Position numbers and translations under genes: made by a program. From Bacteroidales bacterium (GTDB lineage Bacteria; Bacteroidota; Bacteroidia; Bacteroidales; F082), in the NCBI GenBank assembly GCA_028277395.1, contig JANQGJ010000071.1, positions 203,696 through 267,695 of the forward strand: a DNA stretch of 64,000 nt. Reading direction: 5' to 3'. The first letter of the stretch is position 1. Each line of letters starts with the position of its first letter. This document shows positions 1 through 9,427 of the stretch, in pieces. The notes below the pieces were generated by a model. It saw only the letters and a program-made list of their open reading frames with translations, had not been told where the DNA came from and ran no database searches.

Positions 1-1196
1 CCCGGATAGATTGTATCACCTTCAGGGTAATACCAGAAGTAAGCTTCACATTCGTAATTCCCGTTTCCGGTAAATACGATATCGCAGAAAGTACTTTGAC
101 ATGATCCAAGTGAGTCAGTGATTGTTAGACAAACCTGGTATTCACCAACTTCACTATAAGTGTGGACAGGGTTTTGCTCAGTAGATGTATTACCATCACC
201 AAAGTCCCAATACCATGATTCGGGAATTCCAGCACTACCCTGATTACCACCAACGATACTCATATCAATGAAGTTAAATGTCATGAGTTCTGATGAATCA
301 GGATAATAGTAGAAATATGCTTCACAATCTGTGGGCCATATAGAATCTCCAACATAAACTAATTGTTGGTATATGCTATAGCACTGATTACTATCACCTT
401 CAATAGTTAATGATACTATATATTCTCCTGGTATTGAATATAAATGTTCAGGGTTTTGTTCATTAGAAAAGCTACCATCCCCAAAATCCCATGTCCAGGA
501 GTTAGGATAACCAAAAGACTCATCAATAAACTGAACGGCATTTTGTGTATATCCTGGATAATAATAGAACATTGCTTCACATCCTGTAGGCCAAATTGAA
601 TCACCAACAAAGATCATTAACTCATATGTGCTTGAACACTGGTTATTATAAATACTAAGTGAAACCAGATAATCACCAGCTTCCGAATACACATGTTCAG
701 GGTTTTGCTCTGTGGATGTATTCCCATCACCAAAATCCCATGTCCAGCTGGTTGGATCACCTATTGATGCATCTGTAAACTGGATAGAATTTTGCATTGT
801 ACCCGGATAATAATAGAACATTGCCTCACAGTCGTTTAAAGTATCTGTACACACCTGAAAATCAAATGCTAACTGGGTTGCTGTGGGAGAGAATGTTCCT
901 GTTTGAAACAGCATAGTCCCGCAACTCATAGTATTTACTTCAACAATTCCCTGGTCACCCACCGGAATTTCCATGATATCCATGTAATAACCGTTGTTGT
1001 CAGTGTAAACAGTATTATAGTACATATAATAACTACCTCCGGCAAGGGTGTCAGTTACTATGTTTATTTCCTGATTTGCAACAGGCTGACCTGTGGTTAT
1101 ATCTGTCACGATACCGGAAACTGTAACATCATAAGTCTGTGAAATTAAAAACAGACCCGTTGTCATTAAAATTAAGCTTAAAAACAGTTTTTTCAT
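1..1196 (-). CDS. PKD-repeat secreted surface protein, 3' end outside window
   Basis: The frame is open from the ATG at 1196 to the window edge, so the C-terminus is missing. It begins with a basic, hydrophobic signal peptide ending near LISQT, then a carboxypeptidase-regulatory-like region, then at least three PKD domains, each about 80 residues long. Every PKD repeat has the WDFGDG signature, a following EQNPEH or EQNPVH turn, and an opening C-E-A-x-F-x-Y-Y motif. PKD domains are extracellular beta-sandwich spacers. The neighbouring gene at 1291-3318 has the same architecture and the two look like tandem paralogues. A T9SS tail is expected beyond the edge by analogy but is not seen. The exact role, adhesin or matrix protein, is unknown. 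Confidence 0.85.
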   Translation of the reverse strand, partial: MKKLFLSLILMTTGLFLISQTYDVTVSGIVTDITTGQPVANQEINIVTDTLAGGSYYMYYNTVYTDNNGYYMDIMEIPVGDQGIVEVNTMSCGTMLFQTGTFSPTATQLAFDFQVCTDTLNDCEAMFYYYPGTMQNSIQFTDASIGDPTSWTWDFGDGNTSTEQNPEHVYSEAGDYLVSLSIYNNQCSSTYELMIFVGDSIWPTGCEAMFYYYPGYTQNAVQFIDESFGYPNSWTWDFGDGSFSNEQNPEHLYSIPGEYIVSLTIEGDSNQCYSIYQQLVYVGDSIWPTDCEAYFYYYPDSSELMTFNFIDMSIVGGNQGSAGIPESWYWDFGDGNTSTEQNPVHTYSEVGEYQVCLTITDSLGSCQSTFCDIVFTGNGNYECEAYFWYYPEGDTIYP

Positions 1197-1290
1197 AACA
1201 CAAAATTTTTGTTAATATTTAATTAATAATCCCTAACCGGATGTGTTCTGACTAATAGACAGCCAATAAATAAATGGTTGCCTGAAATTA

Positions 1291-3318
1291 TTAATGAATA
1301 ACAATTATTTTTAATGTTCTTTGAAAATAATGATCATTGAAAGTTGATTTTAGGAAGTACATTCCAATTGGTAATGTAGAAACATCTATGACTTTCTCAG
1401 TTACTCCGTTGTTTACTGAGATTTTGTCAGCATAAACAATTCCTCCGTTAATATTAAAAATATTTATTTCACCAGTTGTGTAAACTTCAGATAAATATTT
1501 CAGTTTTAGAGATCCCGAAACAGGGTTCGGATGAAGACTTTCAATTTTGATAGGTTCGTTTGATATTGTTTCTGAAATCCCAAGTATATGTGAACAATAA
1601 ACAACAATTTCAATATTATCATTGTTAGGTTCACTTGCAGTTAATGAGATTGTTACCTGTTCACTATACCTTCCGGGGTATTCAGCTTTTACACTGTAAT
1701 CTCCGCTTCCTAACCCGTTTATTTCAAAAAAACCATTACTATCTGTAAATGTGTAAGAAATAATTTGTCCTGAATTATTAAACAATTGGATTAAAACATG
1801 TTCAAAATCGATATTGTTAAGTGTATCGCAGGATATATCACCTGAAATATTTCCCGAAATCCTACCGATACCTGTATTATACTGAGCCAATTCCTTAAAA
1901 GAGACATTTACAGCAAACTGTTCTTCATTTGAAAGCGTAAAAACACTTGCATCTTTCCATGATAATGAATTTGTATGGTATGCTGGTGCATAAAGATCGT
2001 AATCTGCTGATCCTTCTTTTAACTCTGTCATAATAATATATTCACCCACAGGTTTGTCCAGAAACCAATAGTAACCATAGTTCCAGAATTCGCGACTATC
2101 CATATATTCCCAATTATTGTTGACCTTACGATATAAATGTGCTACTGCTATATTAATAATATCAATTGTATCCTCATTTATTGGATAGTTACCAAGAAAT
2201 GTCTGTCCACCAAAATCATAATAGTTTATTGTAGACACATTTTTTGTAATTGATGACATACAGGGGAATATGCCTTGTTGAGATGAAACTGTAAGTGTTA
2301 CTTCATAATTACCTGTGGTAGCATAAACATGAACAGGATCTTTTTCAAAGGAGAAAGAACCATCACCAAATTCCCAGTACCATGAATCAATATCTCCGGT
2401 TGACTGATCAATAAAATAATAAGTATGTGGTGTATTATTTAGTGTATCAAGTGTGTAGTAAAAGTCTGCGTTACAAAAAACAGTATCATTTCCAACCTGC
2501 ACATAATCAGCAAAAACATCTGTACAACTATCAACTGACTGGATATACAGTGAAACATAATATGTACCAGGCCCAGGGAACTCATGAACCGGATCTTGTT
2601 CGTATGAGAATGTAGCATCTCCGAAATCCCAGTACCAGTTTGTTATTAATCCGAAAGAAGTATCGTAAAAGCTTACTGTATTGGGATGTTGGAGCGCCTC
2701 ATATTCATAGAACGCTTCACAATCCACAGGGTTAATATAAACTTCTACCCATATGTCATATACACTGAAGCAACTGTCACCCGTTATGGTAAGACTTGTA
2801 TGAAACATCCCTTCATGTGGATAAACATGAAGAGGGTTTTGCTCTTCTGAGTAAGTATCATCACCGAAATCCCAGAACCAATTCCCGATAGCTCCAACAG
2901 ATTCATCAAAAAATTGAACTGTTAACGGCTCCAGATCCGTATCATATGTAAAATATGCTTCACAACTATTAAAGTTATCTGTGCAAATTTCAAAGTTTAT
3001 TGTTATCTGGCTGTATGTAGGTGAAAACCAGTCTTCTATTGCACTCAGCACACCACATTCATATGTGCTTATGCGTATGGTACCTTCAATACTATCTTCA
3101 ACGAAAACAGTATCAACATAGAAACCAAATTGATCAGTTGTTACAGTGTTTATATAATAATATCCATTTCCAAAATCAGATTCAAGTTCTATTATCATTT
3201 CCTGGTTAGCAACATAATTGCCCTGAAATAAATCAGTTACGACTCCATTTACAATTACCTGATATGCGTTTGCCAACAATGTTAGATGGAAAAATGCTAA
3301 TATTAAAATAGTTCTCAT
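1291..3318 (-). CDS. PKD-domain protein with T9SS C-terminal sorting domain
   Basis: 675 residues. It has a signal peptide (about residues 1-18), an N-terminal region shared with the protein at 1-1196, and three PKD domains (WDFGDD, WDFGDA and WEFGDG cores, about residues 115-365). A beta-rich region follows, then a carboxypeptidase-regulatory-like segment (ISGNISGD). The last 80 or so residues are a type A T9SS sorting domain, with LHPNP near its start and LPIGMYFLKS near its end. The product should cross the outer membrane by T9SS and be attached to the cell surface or released. It starts 11 bases after the stop of the upstream gene (3330-4619), so it is probably co-transcribed with it and with the ECF sigma factor. 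Its ligand is unknown. Confidence 0.85.
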   Translation of the reverse strand: MRTILILAFFHLTLLANAYQVIVNGVVTDLFQGNYVANQEMIIELESDFGNGYYYINTVTTDQFGFYVDTVFVEDSIEGTIRISTYECGVLSAIEDWFSPTYSQITINFEICTDNFNSCEAYFTYDTDLEPLTVQFFDESVGAIGNWFWDFGDDTYSEEQNPLHVYPHEGMFHTSLTITGDSCFSVYDIWVEVYINPVDCEAFYEYEALQHPNTVSFYDTSFGLITNWYWDFGDATFSYEQDPVHEFPGPGTYYVSLYIQSVDSCTDVFADYVQVGNDTVFCNADFYYTLDTLNNTPHTYYFIDQSTGDIDSWYWEFGDGSFSFEKDPVHVYATTGNYEVTLTVSSQQGIFPCMSSITKNVSTINYYDFGGQTFLGNYPINEDTIDIINIAVAHLYRKVNNNWEYMDSREFWNYGYYWFLDKPVGEYIIMTELKEGSADYDLYAPAYHTNSLSWKDASVFTLSNEEQFAVNVSFKELAQYNTGIGRISGNISGDISCDTLNNIDFEHVLIQLFNNSGQIISYTFTDSNGFFEINGLGSGDYSVKAEYPGRYSEQVTISLTASEPNNDNIEIVVYCSHILGISETISNEPIKIESLHPNPVSGSLKLKYLSEVYTTGEINIFNINGGIVYADKISVNNGVTEKVIDVSTLPIGMYFLKSTFNDHYFQRTLKIIVIH

Positions 3319-3329
3319 GGTCAGTAGTT

Positions 3330-4619
3330 TTAAAAGTCAAAATAAATTCCAAATCTGATTCCCATTGTATAAGGTTTGACAAGCTTATCACTTGATTTAT
3401 TAGTATAAATTGAGTTTATAAAACTTGTAAACTCAGGTTGAGTGCTTATTGATATTGTTTTAGTGATCTTATAATTTAAACGGAGTGCAAGATGAATCCT
3501 GAAATTATGTGCAACCCTGTCGGGTGTATTATTTGTAATACTTACCAGCTGTGATTCCGTATTTTCATATGATACAACAGGGCTGTATGTTTTTGTAAGA
3601 AGACTATAAACAATTCCTGTTTCAGCGGATATGGTAATTTGTGAATTGTTAAAGAACTTATATCCAAATTTTACAGGGAATACAAGGTAGTCATATTTGT
3701 AAATGGGCGATTTAAGCAGAAAATGATCAATACTGTCATAAACGGTTGTAGTTTTGGTATTATAAGTAATTTCGTTTGGATCATTGGGATCAACTTCGAA
3801 TGATAATACTTTATTGTAATAACCAATGCTGTCGTGTGTACGGTAATCAATCCTGAAGGCACCCTGTTCTTTCATTTTCTGATAACCAATACCTGTTTCA
3901 ATATAAAACTTATTTAGTTTTAAACCATAAATAAGATCTGAAGTCCATGTTGTTTGATCTTCAGTTGAGGGGTAATACATAATCCCAAACGAAGCACTGG
4001 CTCCGGTGTACATATGTATTTTCCTGCGACGTTCAATATACTCTTCGATTGTAACTATTTGCCTGTCATTAATATTATGAGTGTAATCGTTATACAATGA
4101 AACTATGTTTCGGTTATTTAATCCTGATAATGACAGGTGTGACCTGTTTTTATCTTTATGATGAAAATCAAAATCCACATATTTTTCCTCGTCACCAGTT
4201 ATGTCAATATTATTATTTGATTCGGTTTTTCGTCTTGAATTAACGGTTATTGAAAAATCATCATCGGTTGGTAATATTATGTCTTCAGTAATTTCTTCAT
4301 TCATTTTGCTACCCGTATTATTGTAGGTATCGGATTCACTAGTTGTGATGTTCTTTTCCGTTGATTGGTTGTCCTGTTGCTCATAACCGGATGAAATTAT
4401 ATCTGTGTCATTATCAATAGAAGAATAATTCAGAATCAGCACAGAACCAGATATTAAAAGAATTGCAGCAAGAATAGTATATAACAGTATTCTTTTCCTT
4501 CTGCGACCAGCATTAAATAACTCCTGATCGAGATTATCCCAAACATTATCAGAAGGAGTAACATTTAATCCGGAACCTTTATCCCTGAAAAAATCATCAA
4601 TATTTTTATAATCATTCAT
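3330..4619 (-). CDS. Single-pass membrane protein with beta-barrel-like C-terminus, candidate partner of ECF sigma factor
   Basis: 429 residues from the ATG at 4619. An upstream in-frame start at 4682 would overlap the sigma gene and add an unlikely leader, so I reject it. The N-terminal 50 residues are charged and cytoplasmic-looking (WDNLDQEL). A basic RRRKR stretch leads into one transmembrane helix (about residues 45-65), a low-complexity Asn/Asp/Thr linker, and a C-terminal half rich in alternating beta strands that ends in phenylalanine, like the OMP_b-brl families of Bacteroidota. The start lies 17 bases after the stop of the ECF sigma gene, the position where an anti-sigma regulator is expected. 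No zinc-binding anti-sigma motif is visible, so that role is inference. Confidence 0.7.
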   Translation of the reverse strand: MNDYKNIDDFFRDKGSGLNVTPSDNVWDNLDQELFNAGRRRKRILLYTILAAILLISGSVLILNYSSIDNDTDIISSGYEQQDNQSTEKNITTSESDTYNNTGSKMNEEITEDIILPTDDDFSITVNSRRKTESNNNIDITGDEEKYVDFDFHHKDKNRSHLSLSGLNNRNIVSLYNDYTHNINDRQIVTIEEYIERRRKIHMYTGASASFGIMYYPSTEDQTTWTSDLIYGLKLNKFYIETGIGYQKMKEQGAFRIDYRTHDSIGYYNKVLSFEVDPNDPNEITYNTKTTTVYDSIDHFLLKSPIYKYDYLVFPVKFGYKFFNNSQITISAETGIVYSLLTKTYSPVVSYENTESQLVSITNNTPDRVAHNFRIHLALRLNYKITKTISISTQPEFTSFINSIYTNKSSDKLVKPYTMGIRFGIYFDF

Positions 4620-4636
4620 AACTGTAATATCTTTAA

Positions 4637-5203
4637 CTATGAATATAATTTCTCTTTTACAGCCAGTTTGTTTCTTAACCATCTTCTGGCTTTAGAAAGC
4701 TGTGATTTAGATGTATTTACTGAAATATTCAGTTCGTCTGCAATCTCCAGATGAGTTAAACCATCAATAACAAACAAGTTAAAAACCATTTGATATCCGG
4801 CAGGTAATTTCTGAATTAACCTGATTACCTCTTCATTACTTATCTCCCTGTTAACAGGCTCATATTTTTCATCATCCAAATCATCCGAAACAATATTAAT
4901 ATCGCGCTCCATATCAATTTCATCATGATAATAATGTTTCAGGTTTTGTTTATAATTATTAATTGCTGTATTAATCATTATTCTTCTCATCCAGCCTTCA
5001 AAAGAACCTCGTCTTTCGTAGGTTTTTATTTTTTGAAATACTTTAATAAAACCCTCCTGCAAAACATCTTCAGCTTCTGATTTTGTTTTACAATAACGAA
5101 TGCATACACCGAGCATTCCAGGTGCATACCTTTTATACAATGCACTAAATGACCTGCGTTTACCTCGTTTACAACCCTCTATTATCTGGTTTTCTAAAAC
5201 CAT
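4637..5203 (-). CDS. ECF-type RNA polymerase sigma-70 factor
   Basis: 188 residues. Region 2 contains the SEAEDVLQEGFIKVFQKI core-binding and -10 recognition segment and the following GWMRRIMINTAIN. Region 4 is a helix-turn-helix with HLEIADELNISVNTSKSQLSKARRWLRN, seen here as two adjoining motifs. Length and layout fit a typical Bacteroidota ECF factor of the kind that controls envelope functions. It is the first gene of a run on the minus strand that continues into a membrane protein and two PKD surface proteins. It therefore probably drives its own operon and possibly other surface-protein genes. The insert between regions 2 and 4 is unusually acidic (residues 95-120). Confidence 0.93.
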   Translation of the reverse strand: MVLENQIIEGCKRGKRRSFSALYKRYAPGMLGVCIRYCKTKSEAEDVLQEGFIKVFQKIKTYERRGSFEGWMRRIMINTAINNYKQNLKHYYHDEIDMERDINIVSDDLDDEKYEPVNREISNEEVIRLIQKLPAGYQMVFNLFVIDGLTHLEIADELNISVNTSKSQLSKARRWLRNKLAVKEKLYS

Positions 5204-5304
5204 TTCAATTATTCTGTTATTAATATGACAGGTGATATATTACAGGGTTGTCTGTAAATTAAAATATTTACTGTTAGTTCTATCATTCATGGTAATTAAT
5301 ACTC

Positions 5305-5336
5305 AAGTCTTGTTTAGGTACTGTTAAACAAGACTT
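5305..5336. repeat. Perfect 12-bp inverted repeat with T-tract between divergent genes
   Basis: The arms AAGTCTTGTTTA (5305-5316) and TAAACAAGACTT (5325-5336) are exact reverse complements around an 8-base loop, followed by a T-rich stretch. It looks like a rho-independent terminator, yet it sits between divergently transcribed genes (sigma factor on minus, kinase on plus) where no plus-strand transcript should arrive. It may be an operator, an insulator, or the terminator of an unseen short transcript. Confidence 0.6.
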
Positions 5337-5341
5337 TTTAT

Positions 5342-5349
5342 TAACTTTG
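5342..5349 (+). promoter_or_regulatory. Bacteroidota -7 box (TAACTTTG) for hybrid kinase
   Basis: TAACTTTG matches the TAnnTTTG -7 consensus and lies 30 bases before the kinase ATG. I see no TTTG at the expected 19-base distance upstream. The preceding T-tract comes from the adjacent inverted repeat, so the hairpin and this promoter are physically linked. Confidence 0.4.
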
Positions 5350-5378
5350 CTTTTTGATATTGAATCAACTTACTATCT

Positions 5379-7388
5379 ATGTTAGTCTCAGTTAACAAGA
5401 TACTAGACAAACTTACAAAGTTACCTGAAGAAAATATAGTTACAATTATTCAGGAGGCCGTTAAACTGTTTAATGGTAACCATTGTATTTATATCAGGCT
5501 CGTAAATGGAATTATGCCATTTTTCTTTACCAATAATGATGACCTCAATCCGGAAAAGGAAAAATTGGTATTAAAACTTGAAAGTATCTTCAATAAATCT
5601 GAAAGATCCGGTATTGATGCCCCTGTGATTATTGAAAATTTAAGTGAAACAGAGTTTAATGATGATACCCTTATAAAAAATGGAATAACCTCTTACTCAG
5701 GGTTCCCGGTTAAATATGGTAATTCCTTGTTTGGGGTTTTTATCATTACCGGTAATGAACCAAGAAAGCTGAGTATTGAAACAATTGAGGCGATGAATAT
5801 ACTTGCTACGGTTATTTCACTTGAAGAGCAGCATAATACTACGGTTAATAAGTTGAAAAAAACTGATGACAGATATAAGGCTGTTTTTGAAAATGCAAAT
5901 GATTGTATATTAATATTAAAAAATACAATTATTGTTGATATTAACAGTAAAGGATGCAAGCTGTTTGGTTATGATAAGGATGAGATTATTGGTAAATCAA
6001 CCAATGATTTGACTCCGGTAGGTGATTTCAGAGACAAGAGCATTGAGTTCAGGGAAGAAAAGTTCAACAAAGCAGCACTAAAGGGCGAACCACAGCAGTT
6101 TGAGTGGTTACACCAGAGAAAAGACGGATCGGAGTTTTTCTGCGAAATTAGTTTAACGAAACTCGAAAAGGATGAGAAATATAACCTGCTTGCTATAATA
6201 AGGGATATTAGCAACAGGAAAGAGTATGAAAAGAAATTGATTGAAGACAGTGAGAAAGCGCTGGAGTCAAGCAGAATGAAATCAATTACACTTGCAAGCA
6301 TGTCGCATGAGCTCCGTACACCATTAAACTCAATTATTGGCTTTTCTGATCTTTTACTGGATGATGAAACCAGTGAAGATGAAAAAGAAATGTTTTCGAA
6401 ATTAATCCAAACTGCAGGGAAATCTTTGATGCAGCTGATTGGTGATATAGTTGATATTTCTAAGATTGAAGCTGGACAGGTTACTATTGAAAAATCAATG
6501 GTTAATGTCAATTCTTTTCTACAGGATATTCTGCTAACCTTTAAGCAGGAGAAAGAAAACAGAGACAAGTTAAATATAGAATTGAAGCTTGTATTATCCG
6601 ATAAGGCATCAAACTTAAAGATTGAAACAGATCCACACAGACTACAACAGGTTTTTAACAACCTGTTGACAAATTCTCTTAAATTTATTGATGATGGGTT
6701 TATAGAGTTTGGATATTTGACCATAACACCAGGTTATATTCAATTCTATGTTAAGGATACAGGTGTTGGAATAGATACAGAGAAGAAGGATACCATATTT
6801 GAGCAATTCGGACAGGATAAAACTAATTACAGCCGAAACCGTGAAGGCACAGGATTAGGACTTGCTATAAGTAAATCATTTGTCGAATTACTTGGTGGAA
6901 ATATCTGGCTGGACTCAGAGGTTGACGAAGGAACCACTTTTTATTTTACAATTCCATTTGATTCAAAATCAGGATATACAGAAAATTACTTCAATGGCTC
7001 TTTTACAACAGAATCCAAAAAATGGACGGGCCATACAATTGTTATTGCTGATGATGTTGAAGAAAATTATGTTTTTCTTATGGGTGTACTCGCGCATACA
7101 GGAGTAAATATTGTCTGGGCGAAGAATGGAAAAGAAGCAGTGGATATATGTAGTAATAATGAAAATGTTGAGATTGTTTTGATGGATATAAGGATGCCGG
7201 TAATGAACGGACTTGAGGCTTCCAGGTTAATAAAGTCTGGTAATCCGGATATTGTTGTTATTGCGCAAACTGCTTTTGCGAGCAAAGAAGATGAAGCTAA
7301 ATGTTTTGAAAGTGGTTGTGATCATTACTTTAAAAAACCTATTGATCATGAGAAATTATTCAAAGTAATTTCGAAGTATTTCGATTAG
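5379..7388 (+). CDS. Cytosolic GAF-PAS hybrid histidine kinase with C-terminal receiver
   Basis: 669 residues, no signal peptide or membrane segment. The N-terminal 150 residues look like a GAF domain. A PAS domain follows (about 165-285, with the DISNRKEYE exit motif), then a HisKA domain with phospho-acceptor H310 in SMSHELRTP. Next come a HATPase domain (DTGVGI, then GTGLGLAISKSFVELLGG) and a receiver domain (about 550-667) with D603 in LMDIRMP and a conserved K in FKKP. It is a cytoplasmic sensor that can pass phosphate internally from H310 to D603, but no partner phosphotransfer protein is visible nearby. RecQ follows 53 bases later on the same strand. The signal is unknown. Confidence 0.92.
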   Translation: MLVSVNKILDKLTKLPEENIVTIIQEAVKLFNGNHCIYIRLVNGIMPFFFTNNDDLNPEKEKLVLKLESIFNKSERSGIDAPVIIENLSETEFNDDTLIKNGITSYSGFPVKYGNSLFGVFIITGNEPRKLSIETIEAMNILATVISLEEQHNTTVNKLKKTDDRYKAVFENANDCILILKNTIIVDINSKGCKLFGYDKDEIIGKSTNDLTPVGDFRDKSIEFREEKFNKAALKGEPQQFEWLHQRKDGSEFFCEISLTKLEKDEKYNLLAIIRDISNRKEYEKKLIEDSEKALESSRMKSITLASMSHELRTPLNSIIGFSDLLLDDETSEDEKEMFSKLIQTAGKSLMQLIGDIVDISKIEAGQVTIEKSMVNVNSFLQDILLTFKQEKENRDKLNIELKLVLSDKASNLKIETDPHRLQQVFNNLLTNSLKFIDDGFIEFGYLTITPGYIQFYVKDTGVGIDTEKKDTIFEQFGQDKTNYSRNREGTGLGLAISKSFVELLGGNIWLDSEVDEGTTFYFTIPFDSKSGYTENYFNGSFTTESKKWTGHTIVIADDVEENYVFLMGVLAHTGVNIVWAKNGKEAVDICSNNENVEIVLMDIRMPVMNGLEASRLIKSGNPDIVVIAQTAFASKEDEAKCFESGCDHYFKKPIDHEKLFKVISKYFD

Positions 7389-7441
7389 TACAAATTTCGA
7401 TAACCTCATAATAAGGTTATTGTAAATACCCTGTTATAAGT

Positions 7442-9373
7442 ATGAGTTTAGAAGCCAGAAAGACTCTTGTAAATTATTGGGGACATAATTCTTTTCGCCC
7501 AATGCAGGAGGAAATTATAGATTCTGTACTTGAGGGAACCGATACATTGGCTTTATTACCCACAGGTGGTGGCAAATCTGTATGTTTTCAGGTGCCGGCT
7601 TTAATAATGGAAGGTACCTGTATTGTGATTTCTCCATTGATAGCCTTAATGAAAGATCAGGTAGCAAACCTTAAAAGTAAAAAGATAAAAGCAGCTGCCA
7701 TTTATACGGGTATGCACAAAGACGAAATAGAAGCTGTTTATTCAAACGCACTATATAACGATCTTAAGTTTTTATATATATCACCGGAAAGGTTATCAAC
7801 TGACGTAACAAGAGATGTGATATCAAGAATGAAAGTAAGCCTGGTAGCTGTTGATGAAGCTCATTGTATTTCTCAGTGGGGTTATGATTTCAGACCTCCT
7901 TACCTGAAAATAGCTGATATAAAAGAACTGGTTCCGGATACTCCTGTGCTGGCGTTAACAGCAACTGCAACTCCGAATGTTGTGGTCGATATAATGGAAA
8001 AACTGAAGTTTAAACGACCAAATCTTCTTAAAACAAGTTTTGAAAGAAGAAACTTATCATATAACGTATCAAAGGAATTCGATAAAACAGGTTATATTAT
8101 TCGAAAGCTGAAGAATAGCCCGGATACCTCCATTGTTTATGTCCGTAACAGAAGGAAAACCAGGGAGCTCGCCGAAATATTGAATAAGAATAATATAAGT
8201 GCATCTTATTACCACGCTGGTCTTGATGCCAATACAAGAGATATAAGGCAAAAGGAATGGAGTCTGGGCAGGACAAAAGTTATAGTTGCCACCAATGCTT
8301 TTGGAATGGGTATTGATAAACCCAATGTTAGATTAGTAATTCATTATGATCTGCCGGATTCAATTGAGTCATATTTTCAGGAAGCAGGTCGTGCAGGCAG
8401 GGATTTGCAGTCATCTGCAGCTATATTATTGTATAATAACAATGATGTAGCAAGAGCTAAGGATCTGTTTAAAACATCTTATCCTGAATTGAGTATAATT
8501 AAAAATGTTTATAATGCGATCGGTAATTACTTTCAGATACCCGAAGGAAGTGGTAAGGATATGACTTTTGATTTTGATATTGCTGAGTTTTCCAACCAAT
8601 ATAATCTAAATGTACTGCAGACGTATAATTCAATAAAATTCCTGGAAAGGGAGGGGTATATTTCCTATATTCAGTCAGCAGGACAATACTCTAAATTATT
8701 TGTCCCGCTGAATAAGGAAGAGTTGTATAATTTCGTCGTGGAGAACCCCGGATCAGATAGATTACTAAAGGAGATAATGCGCTCATATTCAGGCGTCTTT
8801 ACTGAATACGTTAATATTAATGAAACCTTATTGGGTAAAAGAGCTGAAATGACCAGGGAAGAAGTTATCAAAAAGCTCTTATATTTTAGCAGGCAGAATA
8901 TATTGAGCTATATACCCATAAAAACAAAACCTCAATTGGTATTTGCGTATGAAAGATTGAGTTTAAAACATATTCAGTTATCAGATGAAAACTACAAAAG
9001 CCAAAAGAAATCGGCAGAAAAAAGGTTAGCTTCTTTACTGGATTTTGTAACAGATTCACTTGAGTGCAGAAGCAAGACCTTACTTGAATATTTTGGTGAG
9101 AAAAAAGTACGCAGATGCGGGATATGTGATGTTTGTAAATTCAGGAATAAGGCTGATTTAAATGAATTGGAATTCTCATTAATAGAAAAACTGATAATTG
9201 AAAGGTTATCAAATAAGTCGATGCAGTTATATGAACTGGTATCATCTTTGGACGATCATGACGAAGAGGATATAATACAGGTTATCAGATGGCTTATTGA
9301 AAACAACAAGATTGTGAGACGTAAAAATGAATCACTTTCCTTACCTGCACAGTTGGATATTGGGTTTGAATAA
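7442..9373 (+). CDS. recQ: ATP-dependent DNA helicase RecQ
   Basis: 643 residues. RecQ unwinds DNA 3' to 5' in recombination and replication-fork repair. Visible motifs are the RecQ motif 0 with Q22, Walker A TGGGKS with K45, the DEAH box (VDEAHCISQWGYDFR), motif III LTATAT, motif VI QEAGRAGRD, and a zinc-binding region with CGICDVC near residue 560. The C-terminal tail (about 575-640) is a short winged-helix-like region and not a clear HRDC domain. The gene is convergent with the hydrolase-receiver gene at 9428-10720, with 54 bases between the stops. Confidence 0.95.
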   Translation: MSLEARKTLVNYWGHNSFRPMQEEIIDSVLEGTDTLALLPTGGGKSVCFQVPALIMEGTCIVISPLIALMKDQVANLKSKKIKAAAIYTGMHKDEIEAVYSNALYNDLKFLYISPERLSTDVTRDVISRMKVSLVAVDEAHCISQWGYDFRPPYLKIADIKELVPDTPVLALTATATPNVVVDIMEKLKFKRPNLLKTSFERRNLSYNVSKEFDKTGYIIRKLKNSPDTSIVYVRNRRKTRELAEILNKNNISASYYHAGLDANTRDIRQKEWSLGRTKVIVATNAFGMGIDKPNVRLVIHYDLPDSIESYFQEAGRAGRDLQSSAAILLYNNNDVARAKDLFKTSYPELSIIKNVYNAIGNYFQIPEGSGKDMTFDFDIAEFSNQYNLNVLQTYNSIKFLEREGYISYIQSAGQYSKLFVPLNKEELYNFVVENPGSDRLLKEIMRSYSGVFTEYVNINETLLGKRAEMTREEVIKKLLYFSRQNILSYIPIKTKPQLVFAYERLSLKHIQLSDENYKSQKKSAEKRLASLLDFVTDSLECRSKTLLEYFGEKKVRRCGICDVCKFRNKADLNELEFSLIEKLIIERLSNKSMQLYELVSSLDDHDEEDIIQVIRWLIENNKIVRRKNESLSLPAQLDIGFE

Positions 9374-9427
9374 TATAATTTAGTTGCTATTGAGTGATCG
9401 GTATTCTTAATCAGGTATTTTAAACTC

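Noticed and set aside
1..1196. Periodic repeats resembling a CRISPR array
   Set aside because: The period is about 240 bases and in frame with PKD domains (WDFGDG cores); repeat units are diverged coding sequence and not identical short repeats with unique spacers.
5969..6724. 251-residue minus-strand reading frame inside the GAF-PAS kinase gene
   Set aside because: It is antisense to a well-supported kinase, and its serine- and leucine-rich composition is what the complement of the kinase codons yields. No domain or promoter supports it.
9374..9427. Possible shared terminator between recQ and the REC-hydrolase gene
   Set aside because: I found no strong stem followed by a T-run in this 54-base gap.
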